Made by a program: the position numbers and the translations under genes. This document shows positions 15,817 through 27,142 of a stretch of DNA of 64,000 nt, one piece after another. The notes under the pieces were generated by a model. That model was given only the letters and a program-made list of their open reading frames with translations, did not search any database and was not told the origin of the DNA. Source of the DNA: Aphrocallistes beatrix (Eukaryota > Porifera > Hexactinellida > Sceptrulophora > Aphrocallistidae); assembly GCA_963281255.1 (NCBI GenBank), contig OY725502.1:930001-994000 (forward strand), in the 5' to 3' direction. Numbering within the stretch: position 1 is the first letter of the stretch; each line of letters begins with the position of its first letter.

Positions 15817-17025
15817 ATGTCTGCATTTGTCAAGACAACTTATTCGGCAGATTTTCAGGTACCAGGAGAAATGTCAGGAAAAATCCCAGGGTAAGTTCTG
15901 AGCATACACTTTTTAAATTTAAAAAATTTATCCCATATATTCTCGATAGTAGCGGAGCGATCATTAATTTTCAGCCCCATTTACCACGAGGAAGAACTAA
16001 TATTTCTGATTAGGAGATTTTTCAATGAATATGACCACGCGGGAGATTCGGTACATCGTAGGAGAGAATATTTGCTATACAATTTTATCCTCTGTGGATT
16101 GGTGATTATTCCTGCTGGCTATTATTCCAATATATACGGTACATGGAAATTATCAAATTTTATTTACATGGAAGTACCAACAAAGGGTATGTTTGTAGTC
16201 TAGAGGTTTATGAGTCATATTCACTCAGGTATGGCGGCTACTGCCCTAGGCTGAAGTATAGATTTGGTAATACTTATGGAGAAGCTACTAGGAGGACACT
16301 CGACGAGCTGAGGCAACGAGCTATTAGCTCATCTTCCAACAGAACGACTCATTTCTCTCTTGGTAAGCCACACACGTAATTAATATCACTATAGATCTTT
16401 CCCAGATTTCTGCCATGAGTCTATAACTGTAGGTATCGATACTTCCCAGCCACCCAAATGGAAGTCAGTTCCCGGCTACAGTCTGCTGAACACGGCAGAA
16501 GAGAGAGCCAAGTACATAACACTACACGAGGTCACTAACGGCTCACTTCCTATGTAAATTGCACGAATTTGAATGGGAAATTAACTTCTGTCATGTTTAG
16601 AGAGTTCAGATGCACAGACATCAGTACAAGGACAGGAGTGGGAGGGTGTATCCGCTCCCGGACTTTGAACTGCCTAACAGACAGATTCGAACAAGCGATG
16701 GGTAGGTACTGGATATACAGTCAACCGCTTAATTGGGACAAGTCTCCAGGAACGGAATGGTCCCCATACATAGAAGCTAATACTAAATTTCATTGTTTAA
16801 TGGGAAACTCGGGACAAAATATCCGGGACCAAAGTGTCCCGATTAAGCGGAGTCACCTGTATATTTATTCTCGGATAAGTACTATTTATTCTCTACTTAT
16901 TTAGAGGAAAAGAACTTCTGAAGAGTCGAGGGCTTATCCCCGGAACTGCGACTGCCAGGGATCTACGCCCCCAGTCCTCCGTAAGGGAGCGAGCAATTCG
17001 AGACGTTTACTTTCAGAAGAGATAG
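15817..17025 (+). CDS. CIMIP2C: ciliary microtubule inner protein 2C-like (FAM166C)
   Basis: Five small exons, 15817-15890, 16229-16362, 16406-16553, 16603-16701 and 16905-17025, join in phase to 191 residues (human CIMIP2C has 201). Exon 1 (MSAFVKTTYSADF) joins exon 2 to make IPGYGGYCPRLKYRFGNTYG, the FAM166/CIMIP2 signature PGY-G--P-----FG-TYG near the N-terminus. The C-terminus RERAIRDVYFQKR matches the end of the human protein in style. CIMIP2 proteins lie inside the doublet microtubules of motile cilia. An open frame between exons 1 and 2 looks coding-like but is not needed by the model. Intron 4 contains a Tigger-like MITE. The gene ends 135 bp from the UPF0669 gene, which is transcribed towards it. 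Confidence 0.82.
16718..16859. mobile_element. Tigger/pogo-like MITE, copy 1
   Basis: TA-flanked 142-bp insert in CIMIP2C intron 4 with terminal inverted repeats built on CCGCTTAAT and GGGACA (right end reads as CAGGTGACTCCGCTTAATCG on the reverse strand). A second copy lies at 48217-48372. Confidence 0.78.
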
Positions 17026-17160
17026 GCTACCAGTCCAGAATGTTTCCCTACAGTTCTCACTTATCTATTTATTAACTTTATTGTCGTATTTATTAGTTGA
17101 AAATAGCACAAAATAAAGTACACTAATAAACCCACACGCCTAGAAATACACATAAATGTG

Positions 17161-17685
17161 TCAGAGAAATACTTCCAAGAACCACAGAATAACGTTCAAT
17201 ATATCCCACAAGTCGTATTTGTGATTGCTCTCAACCTTGCTCGAAATAGAGGAGACATATTCCTCTATATCGAAGTCAATAGGTAAGTCTTCTTCTTCCA
17301 CCACTACATCAAGCAGCAGTATATCCATCTGAAACTCGCAATCAGTGGAGGATGGGTACCCAAACACTCCGATGTACAAGGGGTAGCGAAGGGAGGGAGG
17401 CGCCAGCACATAGTCGGGTCCACATGTAGCTGAGCATAGGTCGTACTGGCTGTTAGTGGGACGTTTAGTTTTGCTCTGCTCAGACAGGTAGAGGTCACAA
17501 TCCCCTTCAAGGGAAGTGAGGACAATCGCGATCACGCTACTCGATTGCCTGGACAGAGATAAGTACCTGTATGCGGTGTTAGCTACCGATCCTGTCACCT
17601 GGTCCAGGAGGGTGTAGTTACCATAAGATCGGCCTATGGTGAGATAGAAGGAGAGGAGTAGGACTAACTTATGACAAATTCTCAT
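17161..17685 (-). CDS. UPF0669 protein, C6orf120 homologue
   Basis: 174 residues, single exon. An N-terminal signal peptide (RICHKLVLLLSFYLTIGRSY) is followed by the family landmarks YRYLSLSRQSS, LTSLEGDCDLYLSE, a CSATCGPD segment and YPLYIGVFGYPSSTDCEFQM. The C-terminal hydrophobic stretch LWDILNVILWFLEVFL matches the end of human C6orf120. This is a secreted or luminal glycoprotein family of animals; the human member has been described as a secreted protein acting on immune cells, but its molecular role is not settled. The gene converges on the CIMIP2C-like gene. Confidence 0.88.
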   Translation of the reverse strand: MRICHKLVLLLSFYLTIGRSYGNYTLLDQVTGSVANTAYRYLSLSRQSSSVIAIVLTSLEGDCDLYLSEQSKTKRPTNSQYDLCSATCGPDYVLAPPSLRYPLYIGVFGYPSSTDCEFQMDILLLDVVVEEEDLPIDFDIEEYVSSISSKVESNHKYDLWDILNVILWFLEVFL

Positions 17686-18590
17686 TCAGCGGACTAGCAT
17701 ATCAAATCAAGATAGTTAATTAATGAGGATTCAAAATGAATGTACTCAGCAAACATTACTTAGCCTTCAATATTATGCTAACATCATATATCTGTAGAAA
17801 AAAAAATGTAAATCTTATATATTAAAACGCGAGGATTTTTCATAGCCTACTATAATAAGGCCTCAGAGTAACTTGCGAATTTGGCACTAGGGATGCAGTA
17901 GAAGATGGATGAAGAAATACATAAGCTACCTTAAATCATTAACAAAGCACAATAGAGCTTAGGAATGTATTACCAGCATATATAAATATGGTGTCAAAGC
18001 ACCTATATCCGTTGTTAAAATTTAGATTAGTCATCAAATGATTGCGCAACAGGCTATATTTGAGTCAAATTTAGTGATTTTCAGAGGTCGTTTAAGGGCA
18101 CTTCTAAGTGTTTTTATTATAAAGTTTTTCGCATAGAACTGAGAAGTGAATGTGTTAAGTTCGAAGATCTAAGCGAAATTTTCACACCACTGCAAAAAAA
18201 ATGGAAAACAATTTTTCACATCTTTTCTATACAATACGATGTATGGTTTCACCTCACAATAGAAATCATTGTACGACAGCTTCAAAGCGATAATTTACAT
18301 AGATATCTTAATTTTAATATAGCGTAGAGCAATAAAGAAGGTTTTGTGTATATTTTCACACCTTTAAGGCAATCAAGAGTTGGCATTTCCAGCTCATTCA
18401 AGAGCTGAGAGTGCGCAACCCTTTCAAGATAAACAATATGCTCATACGCGTACAAGTATAAATAGTGGCTCGGTCTTATCCTTTTGAAAAGGAATAATCT
18501 CATCTCGTTTACAACCAAACCAATAGGAGATTCTGAATGAAGAGAACTCAGCACATTAATCATATCAACTCATATAACAATAGCAACAGC
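17686..18590. other. intergenic with a dispersed repeat
   Basis: Between UPF0669 and the end of CNOT10. About 17885-18055 is a diverged copy of the repeat at 1465-1640. The rest is AT-rich with no recognisable gene. Confidence 0.55.
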
Positions 18591-21500
18591 TCACAGCTTC
18601 TTAGCTTTCTTCTTATCCAACCTACTCGCTAACACATACTGATGCCGCTTAATCAGCTGAAGAGCGTTATAGATATTTCCTGTCTGCAACTCAATATACG
18701 TAGAGAGGAGCACAGCCTGTGGGGGCGTGTCCTCTAGCCCCAAAGCAGCCACACTTGTGAGGCATTTCCTCGCCTTCTCGAACTCGCCCGCCATACTGAA
18801 CACACTGCACAAGTTCAGATAGCTAACCACACGGGCTTGATTGCCTGAGTTCGGGAACTCGTTCTTGCATGTGATTTTGTGAGCTGCGTTTTGAACTTCT
18901 TTAGTTGTGTCTCCTTGTGATTGCTGCAACTGTGGAGTGGGATCTTCAGGTTCAGGCACCGTTTCAGAGAACCAACTATCTTGTATTGTTTCGGGAGAGA
19001 CTAATTCACTGGCTTCTTGTATAGATCCTGAAAAGTAAGAAAAATTTGTGCAATTAATCATTACTTTATTAATATACATCCAAATGATTTACCATGCTTA
19101 CCGTTGAGTATAAGCGCTTCAGCCTTGTACATACGTCCTAGGTAACTGAGCTGCGGTGTGATGCTGGGAGATTCCAAGAGTTGTGTAGCGTAATCGAGAG
19201 CTACAATTGGATCGCATAGACCGAGCGAGATATAAGCACCGCATGCCAGTAGAGTCATGCTCAGACTGTCGACTTCTGAAAGGGATAGAGGGGGACAAGG
19301 CATTGAAGAGTGATGCGAACCAGTGGAAGATGAATCTCTCTAAAATAATGGAATAATAAAAATCACTTTTAAGAAATTTAGAAATTCAGCATAGACATGG
19401 TACCACAGGAGATATTATAACTAGTGTCATTATCCACAGTTAATAACTCCAGTATTCTAGTAGCCCTGTAGGCTTGCTTATTGTGTTCTAGTATATAATG
19501 ACTACAAACGTTATTAGTATTCTCATTTCTCAAATTAGAATTCTCTTAAACTAGTGTTTTCATTATCTCGGAACACTCCGGTTTTTAACTCCAGTTATAA
19601 CTTCAGTTATAACTCTGTGGAAGTGGGATCTTCAGGTTCAGGCACCATTTCAGAGAACCAACTATCTTGTATTGTTTCGGGAGAGACTAATTCACTGGCT
19701 TCTTGTCTAGATCCTGAAAAGTAGGAAAATTTGTTCAGTTATAACTCCTTCAGTTATAACACTTCAGTTATAACTTCAGTTATAACTCCACAGTGAGTCC
19801 AGTTATAACTCCACAGTGAGTCCAGTTATAACTCCAGTTATAACTCCAGTTATAACTTCAGTTATAACTCCAGTTATAACTCCAGTTATAACTTCAGTTA
19901 TAACTCCAGTTATAACTTCAGTTATAACTCCAGTCATAACTCTAGTTATAACTTCAGTTATAACTCCAGTTATAACTCCAGTAGTGATCGACCGGGATAA
20001 GATTTTCTGCCGGGACGGGATTTTGCCGGGATTGTCAATTTTTTTGCCGGGATTCCCGGCTAGCCGGGATTAGTACATATTGTCAATTGTCAATAAAATG
20101 TTTTGGTTTAACACGTAACTATTGATTCAACAAGTAGTGAACGATTGATGTAATGAATTGACCGTATTTCTGAGGTTAAATGTAGCCTTAGGTAGGGTTT
20201 CGCCCTAAAAGAATGGTCGGAATTCGGAATAGCGGGGTGTCAAAAATTCTGAAATAAATTAATGTTAATGTCTATAGTGTATAATAACTACGTTTAACCA
20301 TAAATTACATGAATAGAATATTAATTCATTCTGAGTTCCACTATATAAAGGTTTTTAAATTCCCGGCTAGATCCCGGTAAATTTAGGCGATCCCGGCAAT
20401 AACCGGGATCCCGGTAAAATAGCCAAATCCCGGCAAAACCGGGATTCCCGGTCGATCCCTAAACTCCAGTTATAACTTCAGTTATAACTCCAGTTATTTT
20501 TGGACTTTAAAAGGTGTCCCAATTTGTCATTGGGGATCGCATCGAAAATCCTAATAATACCTGTCCTAATTTCATTTTTCTCACACATGGCATTCCCGAA
20601 AAACCCGTTATTGAAGAAAAACTTAAAATAAGGGGAGGCATTTATTCCAGAAGTTGGACATAAGTATGTATAGTAGGCAAGCTACAAGCAATAATGCATA
20701 TATACAATATACATAGAAAGATGGATATTTGAAAATGTTAATCTTCAAACACAAACATACTCTTGATTGAGAGGTACGTAGAGGTTTCGGGGGTTGACTC
20801 GCCAGCTGGCATAAGGCAATCTCTTCGTATTTTTGGGGTAGAATCTATTCTTACAACATACCAGACACACGATAAGTGTGTATACCAGGAAAAGGGCTGC
20901 ATACAATACAGTTACGATAGTTAATATGACATAGGTAACGTGTCTTAGACAAATTTTAACAAAAATCGCTTTGTTATAGGCTTCTATGCTCATTATATTA
21001 GTGAGGTTAGTCTCGAAGTGGAATAGGTAGTACGTTTGGTTGCAGATAATCAACTCCAACAGAAATGATTGTGCATAGAAGAGACAGTAAAAGAATATGA
21101 ATATTCCAGCCATACACATTAGTAGCTTTATGAATATCACGGTTCTTCTGAATGACTTCAATTCTAAAATTCTCGCTCTTATCATTCCTCGCGATACACC
21201 GAAATTCTTCATGTCTACAATTTTTCTTTCCAGAATTGTGCAAAGTGTTTTCGAGTATTTAAAGAATTGAGTAATGAGCGTAGCAATCCATAAAACGAGA
21301 GAAATGTAGGCTATAAGGACGGCCTGTGGTATGAACAGCACGATGAGTGTAACGATGAAGAAAATACTGTAAGCAGCAGTGATCTTCCATAATCTTCTTG
21401 CACTACGCCTCATCTGATAAGACTCGATCAAGTGGACAAGAACCAGGCATGGAAGGAAGTAGAATGAAATACTCAGGCACATAACGCAAACCCCCTCAAA

Positions 21501-24500
21501 CGCCATCAGACTAGTGAAATGGTAGATGAAGCTATAGTTCAGATTGGAACAAATGTTATAATGTATTTCTTCTTGGATATTAATAACATCTAGCAAGTCA
21601 TATTTGACATATTTCGTGTTGACTAAAACAGTAATTGCATTTGACGCTGGTTCAACCGCTAAGATTAAAAGCAGTAAAAAGAACTTGATGCATTTGGTGC
21701 GATGATTCCAAGCTCGCATGTAATCATCTTGACTTTGGTTTGCTAGCTTGATGGCACGTCGGTAGTATTTAAAGTAGTAATGCAAATTGCTAGCAACATA
21801 GGGCATCCAGAGAATTGATAGAATTGTGTCGATAATCGAGGCGAATGCTCGGACATGTGACGCAACTATGAAAAAATTCATTTCTAACAAAAATATAAAA
21901 TTTTACAAGTGTGAAAGTATTACTATACAATCGCTAAGCGGTTGCAATATTTATATAATTTTATTGATGCCTGTAAATCTAACTTGAGATAATAGCTGAC
22001 AAAGCAGGAGTCCGATTAATTTACCGCTGATGCTATCTGAGTATGGAAGTACAAATATATTCTACTAAGTAAGATTACTTAGGAGACTGTAGTATGTGTA
22101 CTTTTACAAGTAAGCTTACTTTGGTTAGGATATTATTGAATAACAAAAAGATTTAATAGTGCGCACGAATGTAAGGTAGAGTAATACATTTTTCCAAGAA
22201 AATTGCACGAGCTATACTGAACTGAAGTGCGTAATAGAACATCTAATAGTTATTTTTCAAGCGAATAGTTTTTACACATTTGAAGAAATTTCAATCGATA
22301 AACCAATACCTTAGGGTCGCTGAGAAGGTAGAGAGCGTTCTTCACACAGAGAGCCCCGAACTCTAGCGTAGGCAGGGTCATACTCGGATGAACTTCCTGT
22401 CCTAGCACTGGATTGTGTGTCTGCAATCTCATCGGGGCGAGTAGCAACTTTCGGTTAATGCCATACCCTTCCACAACCTGGACAGTGCTGCTCAAGTTCC
22501 GCTGTTGGCGAGTCTATGATTCATTCTTTAGAACGCGGTAATCTAGTATATCACGCTGATATTCAGTATTACCTGTTCCTTCTCTTTGAGGTGTTTGGCG
22601 GCAATACAGGTCTCGGCTAGACGGTGCCAAATGTGAGGGTTGGTACGGAACACTTGCACCGCTCCTATCAGAGCTTCGAAGGCCTGCGACGGTTTCCCAG
22701 AGAACAGCAGCTGCAGGCCTAGATGGTAGAGCAGCTCGTAGTGCCTATTCACCCCGAGAACTGCCAGGGGCCGCCCTGCCAAGGGGGCGGAGCGATCCGT
22801 AGGAGGAAAGTCTACCAGGAGAGAGATTTAGATCAAAATGTGAACCATGAGACAATTCGTATTTCGCTATACAAATATACAACTATTTAGTGTGATTAGA
22901 GATAATCGATTTTGATAGAAGTCAAAGCATAATTTCCCATCACAAAAATTATGATCACAGTGTTAACAAGCGCGGTTTGTGGACACTGCGTTTCCGCAGA
23001 GTTGCCCAGTGGGCGCAATATTTGGCGCCCGTAGGGATTTCTGAATTTGACATTCCCAGGCGCCCGCAGGGCGACTCTGCGAACACAAAGTGTTTGCTAG
23101 CCGCGCTAGCAAGTGCTCGGAGCGGGCTCGTACTCAATTAAGCAAACAAACAGGAATTGGAGCCCATACCAGTCAGTGCCCTATCGTTCTCCTCCAGCGC
23201 CTTCCTGTAGTAGAACGCAGCCAGAGTGTGTTTCCCCATCATGGTGTGGCAGCAAGCTACCGCGTTGAAGTAGAGAGAAGGGAGGCACTCCCCACTTTCT
23301 GTCAGGAAGGGAGTCCTAGGAGCTGTGCCGAGCAGTTTCAAGCTTTTCCTGTAATTACCTAGCAAATGTATTGTAGAAAGAGGAGAGATCATGAAGTGAC
23401 GGCCTAAGGGTTCAAACGTTTATGTAACGCAAGGAGGGTTACATCAAAGTGTGAGTAGGAAATAGCAAACAAGTAATTCGAGTTGTTATGTGTTACACTT
23501 TTAAATAAAAGGTTTTCATTTTCAATTTGTGAAAAATAAATGTTGTAAAGAAGGATGCGCGAATATATAAATGGGATTCTTGTGGGAAGAAAGCTTGCTG
23601 TTATCTGCAAGTTAGATGTTTGAACCAATTAAAGCATACCCGATTGTTAATAGTTTACCATCACCTCTGCCTAATAAAATTAAAAGTTAGTCGATAAGAA
23701 TGAAATTGGTGTAAGGGTTGTATTACACGGAAGTATTTCTTGATTTATGTCAGAATAATCGCCTCGAAATAGAAATAAATAAAACTGAAAAATCCCTGTA
23801 GAGGTTTACTGTATATCTCTTTATCAACAATCTACACCAAAGCTTATTGGTAGTGATAGGAATTCCGAGTATCTTAACTAACTAAGGTGAACTGAAAAGC
23901 TACTACTGTAGATTATTATTCGATCGTATGGCAGAAAGATAGCCTACCTTTGAGAAACTCGTAGTTGCTCTTGAGGAACACAGACGATGCGATGAGTGTC
24001 GGGCTGAGGATGGGTTCGGGAGGGGGGGGACGTGAGGAGTCTATCTCCTCGCCCGCTCCTCCTTGTGAGGGCTGTGACACCAATAGAGAGAGGGACTTGA
24101 CTTCTCGCTTAGCACTCTTGAGCTGTCTGTTGGCTAGAAACGCTCTGGCTCTGAACTGGTGCATGAGAGGTTTGTAGACTTCAGTGTTAGAGGAGAAGCT
24201 GAGCTCTAGAGACGGGTCTTGTCGCATGCCGAAGAGATGACTAGAATGGATCAGTGGTCAGAGCGGAATACAGCTAAGAACTCTAACAACTGCTCACTGA
24301 CTTGTCCAGGTATGTGATCATCTCTGTGGCCGCCTCGCTCCGGTAGGTCTTGAGGTAGACGTCCAGACACATGAACGCGACTTTATACGCCAGCACCTCC
24401 TCCAGCGACTGCCGGACTAGCAGCAGCTTCTCCAGCGTCCTCACAGCCTCCGAGTACTGCCTCAGGTGGAACAGCAGCACCGACTGGTTGTAGAGTAGCA

Positions 24501-24867
24501 CGGATTTATCCACCGAGGAGAGCTCTAGTCCTGTCTCTTCTGCCTCACGGCCTAACGAATGCACCGACGTTGAGCGATAATACTCCTGATGCTTTGGGCT
24601 CAGATAAGACTGAATACAAAGTAATCGATCATTATTTGTTAGTAACTCACTCATCTGCTGGTCCACTTGGTCCAACACCTTCTTGAACTCGTCCGTGAGA
24701 GTGAGGTTGGAGAGGTAGTAGTGAGCTACTGCTCGGTTGTGCAGCACTTTAGGGTCCAACTTCTTTAACTCGCACAGCTTATTCACTGTGGATAGACACG
24801 ACTCGAAACTTTGTTCCTCGAAATATCGCTTTGCTGACTCTGCTAAGTCAACCTCATGGTCTGCCAT
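18591..24867 (-). CDS. CNOT10: CCR4-NOT complex subunit 10
   Basis: Seven exons: 24867-24302, 24240-23948, 23358-23170, 22811-22573, 22513-22310, 19339-19102 and 19027-18591, all in phase, giving 721 residues (human 744). The protein is an array of TPR-like helical pairs. Stretches that align with human CNOT10 include LYNQSVLLFHLRQYSEAVRT, SNYEFLKGNYRKSLKLL, AFYYRKALEENDRALTG, NRHYELLYHLGLQLLFSGKP and KARKCLTSVAALGLEDTPP. CNOT10 binds CNOT11 and the N-terminal region of CNOT1 in the cytoplasmic deadenylase complex. The 2.97-kb intron between exons 5 and 6 is exceptional: it holds a complete membrane-protein gene on the same strand, a palindromic satellite with a hAT MITE inside it, and a duplicated piece of exon 7. 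Confidence 0.95.
19615..19735 (-). repeat. duplicated fragment of CNOT10 exon 7
   Basis: About 120 bp that match 18930-19050 with only a handful of differences. The source segment contains the 3' splice site and the first 90-100 bp of exon 7. The copy sits in the upstream intron, embedded in the satellite, and keeps the CAG-type acceptor. Confidence 0.85.
19982..20460. mobile_element. hAT-type MITE inside the satellite
   Basis: 479-bp element with ends TAGTGATCGACCGGGA and, on the other strand, TAGGGATCGACCGGGA. It is flanked by an exact 8-bp duplication AACTCCAG, which is itself part of the satellite unit. Many GCCGGGAT words near both ends. No coding frame, so non-autonomous. Confidence 0.88.
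20745..21881 (-). CDS. multipass membrane protein, unknown family, nested in CNOT10
   Basis: 378 residues from the ATG at 21881, one exon. About seven or eight hydrophobic segments can be read (for example KFFLLLLILAVEP, CVMCLSISFYFLPCLVLVHL, IFFIVTLIVLFIP, AGIFIFFYCLFYAQSFLLEL and VLYAALFLVYTLIVCLVCC), with a positively charged loop between the middle segments (ERKIVDMKNFGVSRGMIRAR). Overall size and helix number resemble a chemoreceptor-like 7TM protein, but I do not see a diagnostic motif of GPCRs or of gustatory-receptor-like proteins. It lies wholly inside one CNOT10 intron on the same strand, so it needs its own promoter and polyadenylation site. Confidence 0.7.
   Translation of the reverse strand: MNFFIVASHVRAFASIIDTILSILWMPYVASNLHYYFKYYRRAIKLANQSQDDYMRAWNHRTKCIKFFLLLLILAVEPASNAITVLVNTKYVKYDLLDVINIQEEIHYNICSNLNYSFIYHFTSLMAFEGVCVMCLSISFYFLPCLVLVHLIESYQMRRSARRLWKITAAYSIFFIVTLIVLFIPQAVLIAYISLVLWIATLITQFFKYSKTLCTILERKIVDMKNFGVSRGMIRARILELKSFRRTVIFIKLLMCMAGIFIFFYCLFYAQSFLLELIICNQTYYLFHFETNLTNIMSIEAYNKAIFVKICLRHVTYVILTIVTVLYAALFLVYTLIVCLVCCKNRFYPKNTKRLPYASWRVNPRNLYVPLNQEYVCV
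22967..23128. repeat. GC-rich dispersed repeat, copy b
   Basis: In CNOT10 intron 3. Shares GGACACTGC and GCAGAGTTGC with the copy at 5578 and appears folded back: the right half contains the reverse of the left half around GGCGCCC. Confidence 0.5.
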
Positions 24868-25037
24868 GACTAATTAATAGAGATCAATCATGTAGAACTA
24901 AATTATCATTTTTGCAAAAATAACGTATTATAATTACTAGACATTCCAACTCAAATATTTAATAGCAATGCAATAGTATAACGAAGTGACCAGGTAACGA
25001 GTTCGCACAATGTACAATATATACAAAGAGAATTGGG

Positions 25038-26372
25038 CTAATTAGAATTGAGAGTACAGAGCATGGGCTTAGCAGTGTACCAGTACAGGGGAGCCCTGCA
25101 GATGGGACAGGAGCTGATGTTACAGAACCAGCACTCTAGACAGCAAGCAGCGTGTCCACACTCCTTGAATACCACCTCAATAGGGGAGGATAGGCATATC
25201 TTACAGCGGAGAGATTCAACTTTGCAGGTGGCGACACCTGTGCTTATCAACTCAGAACTGCCATCTTTCATTCTATCGGTCAGTTTAAGAGCGAAACTGA
25301 GATGATCTGAAGACACGTCAAGTATTTGTGTGGAGTAGTGACAGAAAGCCTCGCATATAGTCATCTTGATATCGTAGAGGAATATCTGATTGCCGGAGCT
25401 AGAGCTAGCTGGTAAGAGCTTATTCCTGAACTCAGGAGTGACTTTATCGAAGAGATAGAAACACACCGTCTCTGCCATCAATCTGTACATTTCCGTGGAA
25501 CACTCCTGCTCCAGAGAGAGAATAGAAATGGTCTTGTGTACGAGGTAATCTTGAGCTTCTTTCAAAAGAATAGTGAACTCTCCTGTAATCGACTTCTGTA
25601 CCTTGGTGACGTCATTCAGTGGGAATTTATAGAACTCATCTCCAGCTGCGTCGGTTATCGCTACCTCGCTTATGCCAATGGCCAGTGACCCCTTCAGTTC
25701 TATGTCTCCCATGGAGAATAGGAGGGACTCGTACCAGTGCCGACCGTACTCATCGTAATTGTAAAGCTTGGTTAGAAGTCCAACCACAAGGTCAGACCTC
25801 AGGGTCCCCTCGTTACGTTTGATACCTTCCTCGTGGTTGTAGGCTACATGTGATTCCAGTACCAGCCTTTTATACTTCGTAGACTTAGGGACGAACTGGG
25901 AATAATCCTGCACTTTAGATAGTTTGGAATCACACTCAACTCGAGAGAGTGCAGTAGCTATTTCGACGGTATCTTGTAAAGAGAGAGAGAATCTGTTTTC
26001 TAAAAACTTCTTTTTCTCCGCCAGATAGAACAGGTGTTTGCACTTACTGGTCAGTAGCATGTAGGGAGGAGCATAGAACTTTATCTGGAGAGAGAATCTG
26101 TAGAAAGTGCGGTGCGGGAGGTTTGGGGGTTTGGATCCTATCTCTATCTGTAGAACGTTCTTGAGATTGACCCACCTCTCTGGCTGGTGTGGGTACTCCC
26201 TGTGTCTGAGACTAAAGAAATCCTTCTCAACGAGTTCTATCCTCCTGCAAGCTTCTTCAAATATCTCGTCACCAGTGATGATGTCAGGACGACGTGATGT
26301 GATCTCTAAGATCTCTCCATCTGGTAGCAGGACGTAGTACAGTCTGTCCGAGTTTCTCGTGTCTGCTGGCAT
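25038..26372 (-). CDS. MYLIP: MYLIP/IDOL, FERM-RING ubiquitin ligase
   Basis: 444 residues in a single exon (human MYLIP has 445). An N-terminal FERM module spans about residues 1-300, beginning LYYVLLPDGEILEI and continuing through RTFYRFSLQIKFYAPP, KLYNYDEYGRHWYESL and GISEVAITDAAGDEFYKFPL. A C-terminal C3HC4 RING lies at about 388-425: CKICLSSP, CGHAACCLECW, CPICRAPL. In mammals this E3 binds the cytoplasmic tails of lipoprotein receptors through FERM and drives their lysosomal degradation. It sits 170 bp upstream of CNOT10 on the same strand. The lack of introns over this length is unusual for the family and could reflect retroposition; I see no preserved poly(A) tract. Confidence 0.93.
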   Translation of the reverse strand: MPADTRNSDRLYYVLLPDGEILEITSRRPDIITGDEIFEEACRRIELVEKDFFSLRHREYPHQPERWVNLKNVLQIEIGSKPPNLPHRTFYRFSLQIKFYAPPYMLLTSKCKHLFYLAEKKKFLENRFSLSLQDTVEIATALSRVECDSKLSKVQDYSQFVPKSTKYKRLVLESHVAYNHEEGIKRNEGTLRSDLVVGLLTKLYNYDEYGRHWYESLLFSMGDIELKGSLAIGISEVAITDAAGDEFYKFPLNDVTKVQKSITGEFTILLKEAQDYLVHKTISILSLEQECSTEMYRLMAETVCFYLFDKVTPEFRNKLLPASSSSGNQIFLYDIKMTICEAFCHYSTQILDVSSDHLSFALKLTDRMKDGSSELISTGVATCKVESLRCKICLSSPIEVVFKECGHAACCLECWFCNISSCPICRAPLYWYTAKPMLCTLNSN

Positions 26373-27142
26373 TTCAGAAGCTCAAGGCTATTCAACAAAT
26401 AAAAATGCCTCAAATGTAGTGTTATCAAGGATGAGATGTTATTAATAATATCCATAGCATTCTATATACTAAGGCAATGGCACTCACCAAAAAATTGGTA
26501 CCATGGATTGGTTAAATACTCCAATCCTAAAACCGTTAATTAAATAACTGTTATTATCAACTACGTATATAATTATCTCATATTGTGAGTTCATGGTTGT
26601 TTAAATATTCATTTTGAAAATATTATGTAACCACAATATTTATATTTACTTCACATACAACACTAGTGGATTACAATAATGTATTGTTTTGCTGCATATT
26701 ATTTCTATTACTCATTTATAATACCTCACTTGACAATACTAATTGCATAAATCATTTGGACGAGATGTCTTGTCTCGTGCCTGACTCGACTTCCAATTAC
26801 AGAGGAGTAGAACACTTCATGAAGTTTTTCAATTTCCTAAAGATGGTGCTCGTCGTGAAAATGGTATCGAGCCATTCCAAGACGTGTGAATACTACCAGA
26901 ACAACAAGATCACGGGTGAGTGATTTCTTAAGTAATGTAATTCATTATTCTAGAATCATGCATATATACATACTCAAGTTGGGTAGAAACAATTGACTGA
27001 ATTTAAAAGACCAAGAAAAAGTGTTGCCTTCCCCAAATTTAGTAAATGCAATCCTCGTTACTACAAAAACGTGGGCATAAATACCTTTTTTAAAATTCGG
27101 ACAAGTGCAATTTAACTAAACGTGCTCCAAATTAACATCGGG

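Larger units (their letters stand above)
19592..20500. repeat. palindromic dodecamer satellite (AGTTATAACTCC type)
   Basis: Tandem units of about 12 bp built on the perfect palindrome AGTTATAACT, alternating with CC or TC. The run is dense at about 19735-19981 and resumes at 20461, the gap being the hAT MITE at 19982-20460. The left part is interrupted by the duplicated CNOT10 exon piece. It lies in a CNOT10 intron. Confidence 0.85.

Noticed and set aside
15976-16142. Coding-like frame (PIYHEEELIF...) between CIMIP2C exons 1 and 2
   Set aside because: Skipping it produces the exact family signature at the exon 1-2 join; including it breaks the match.
16143-16186. Alternative CIMIP2C start MEIIKFYLHG
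   Set aside because: Also joins exon 2 in phase, but the exon at 15817 gives the better family N-terminus (KIPG before YGGYCP).
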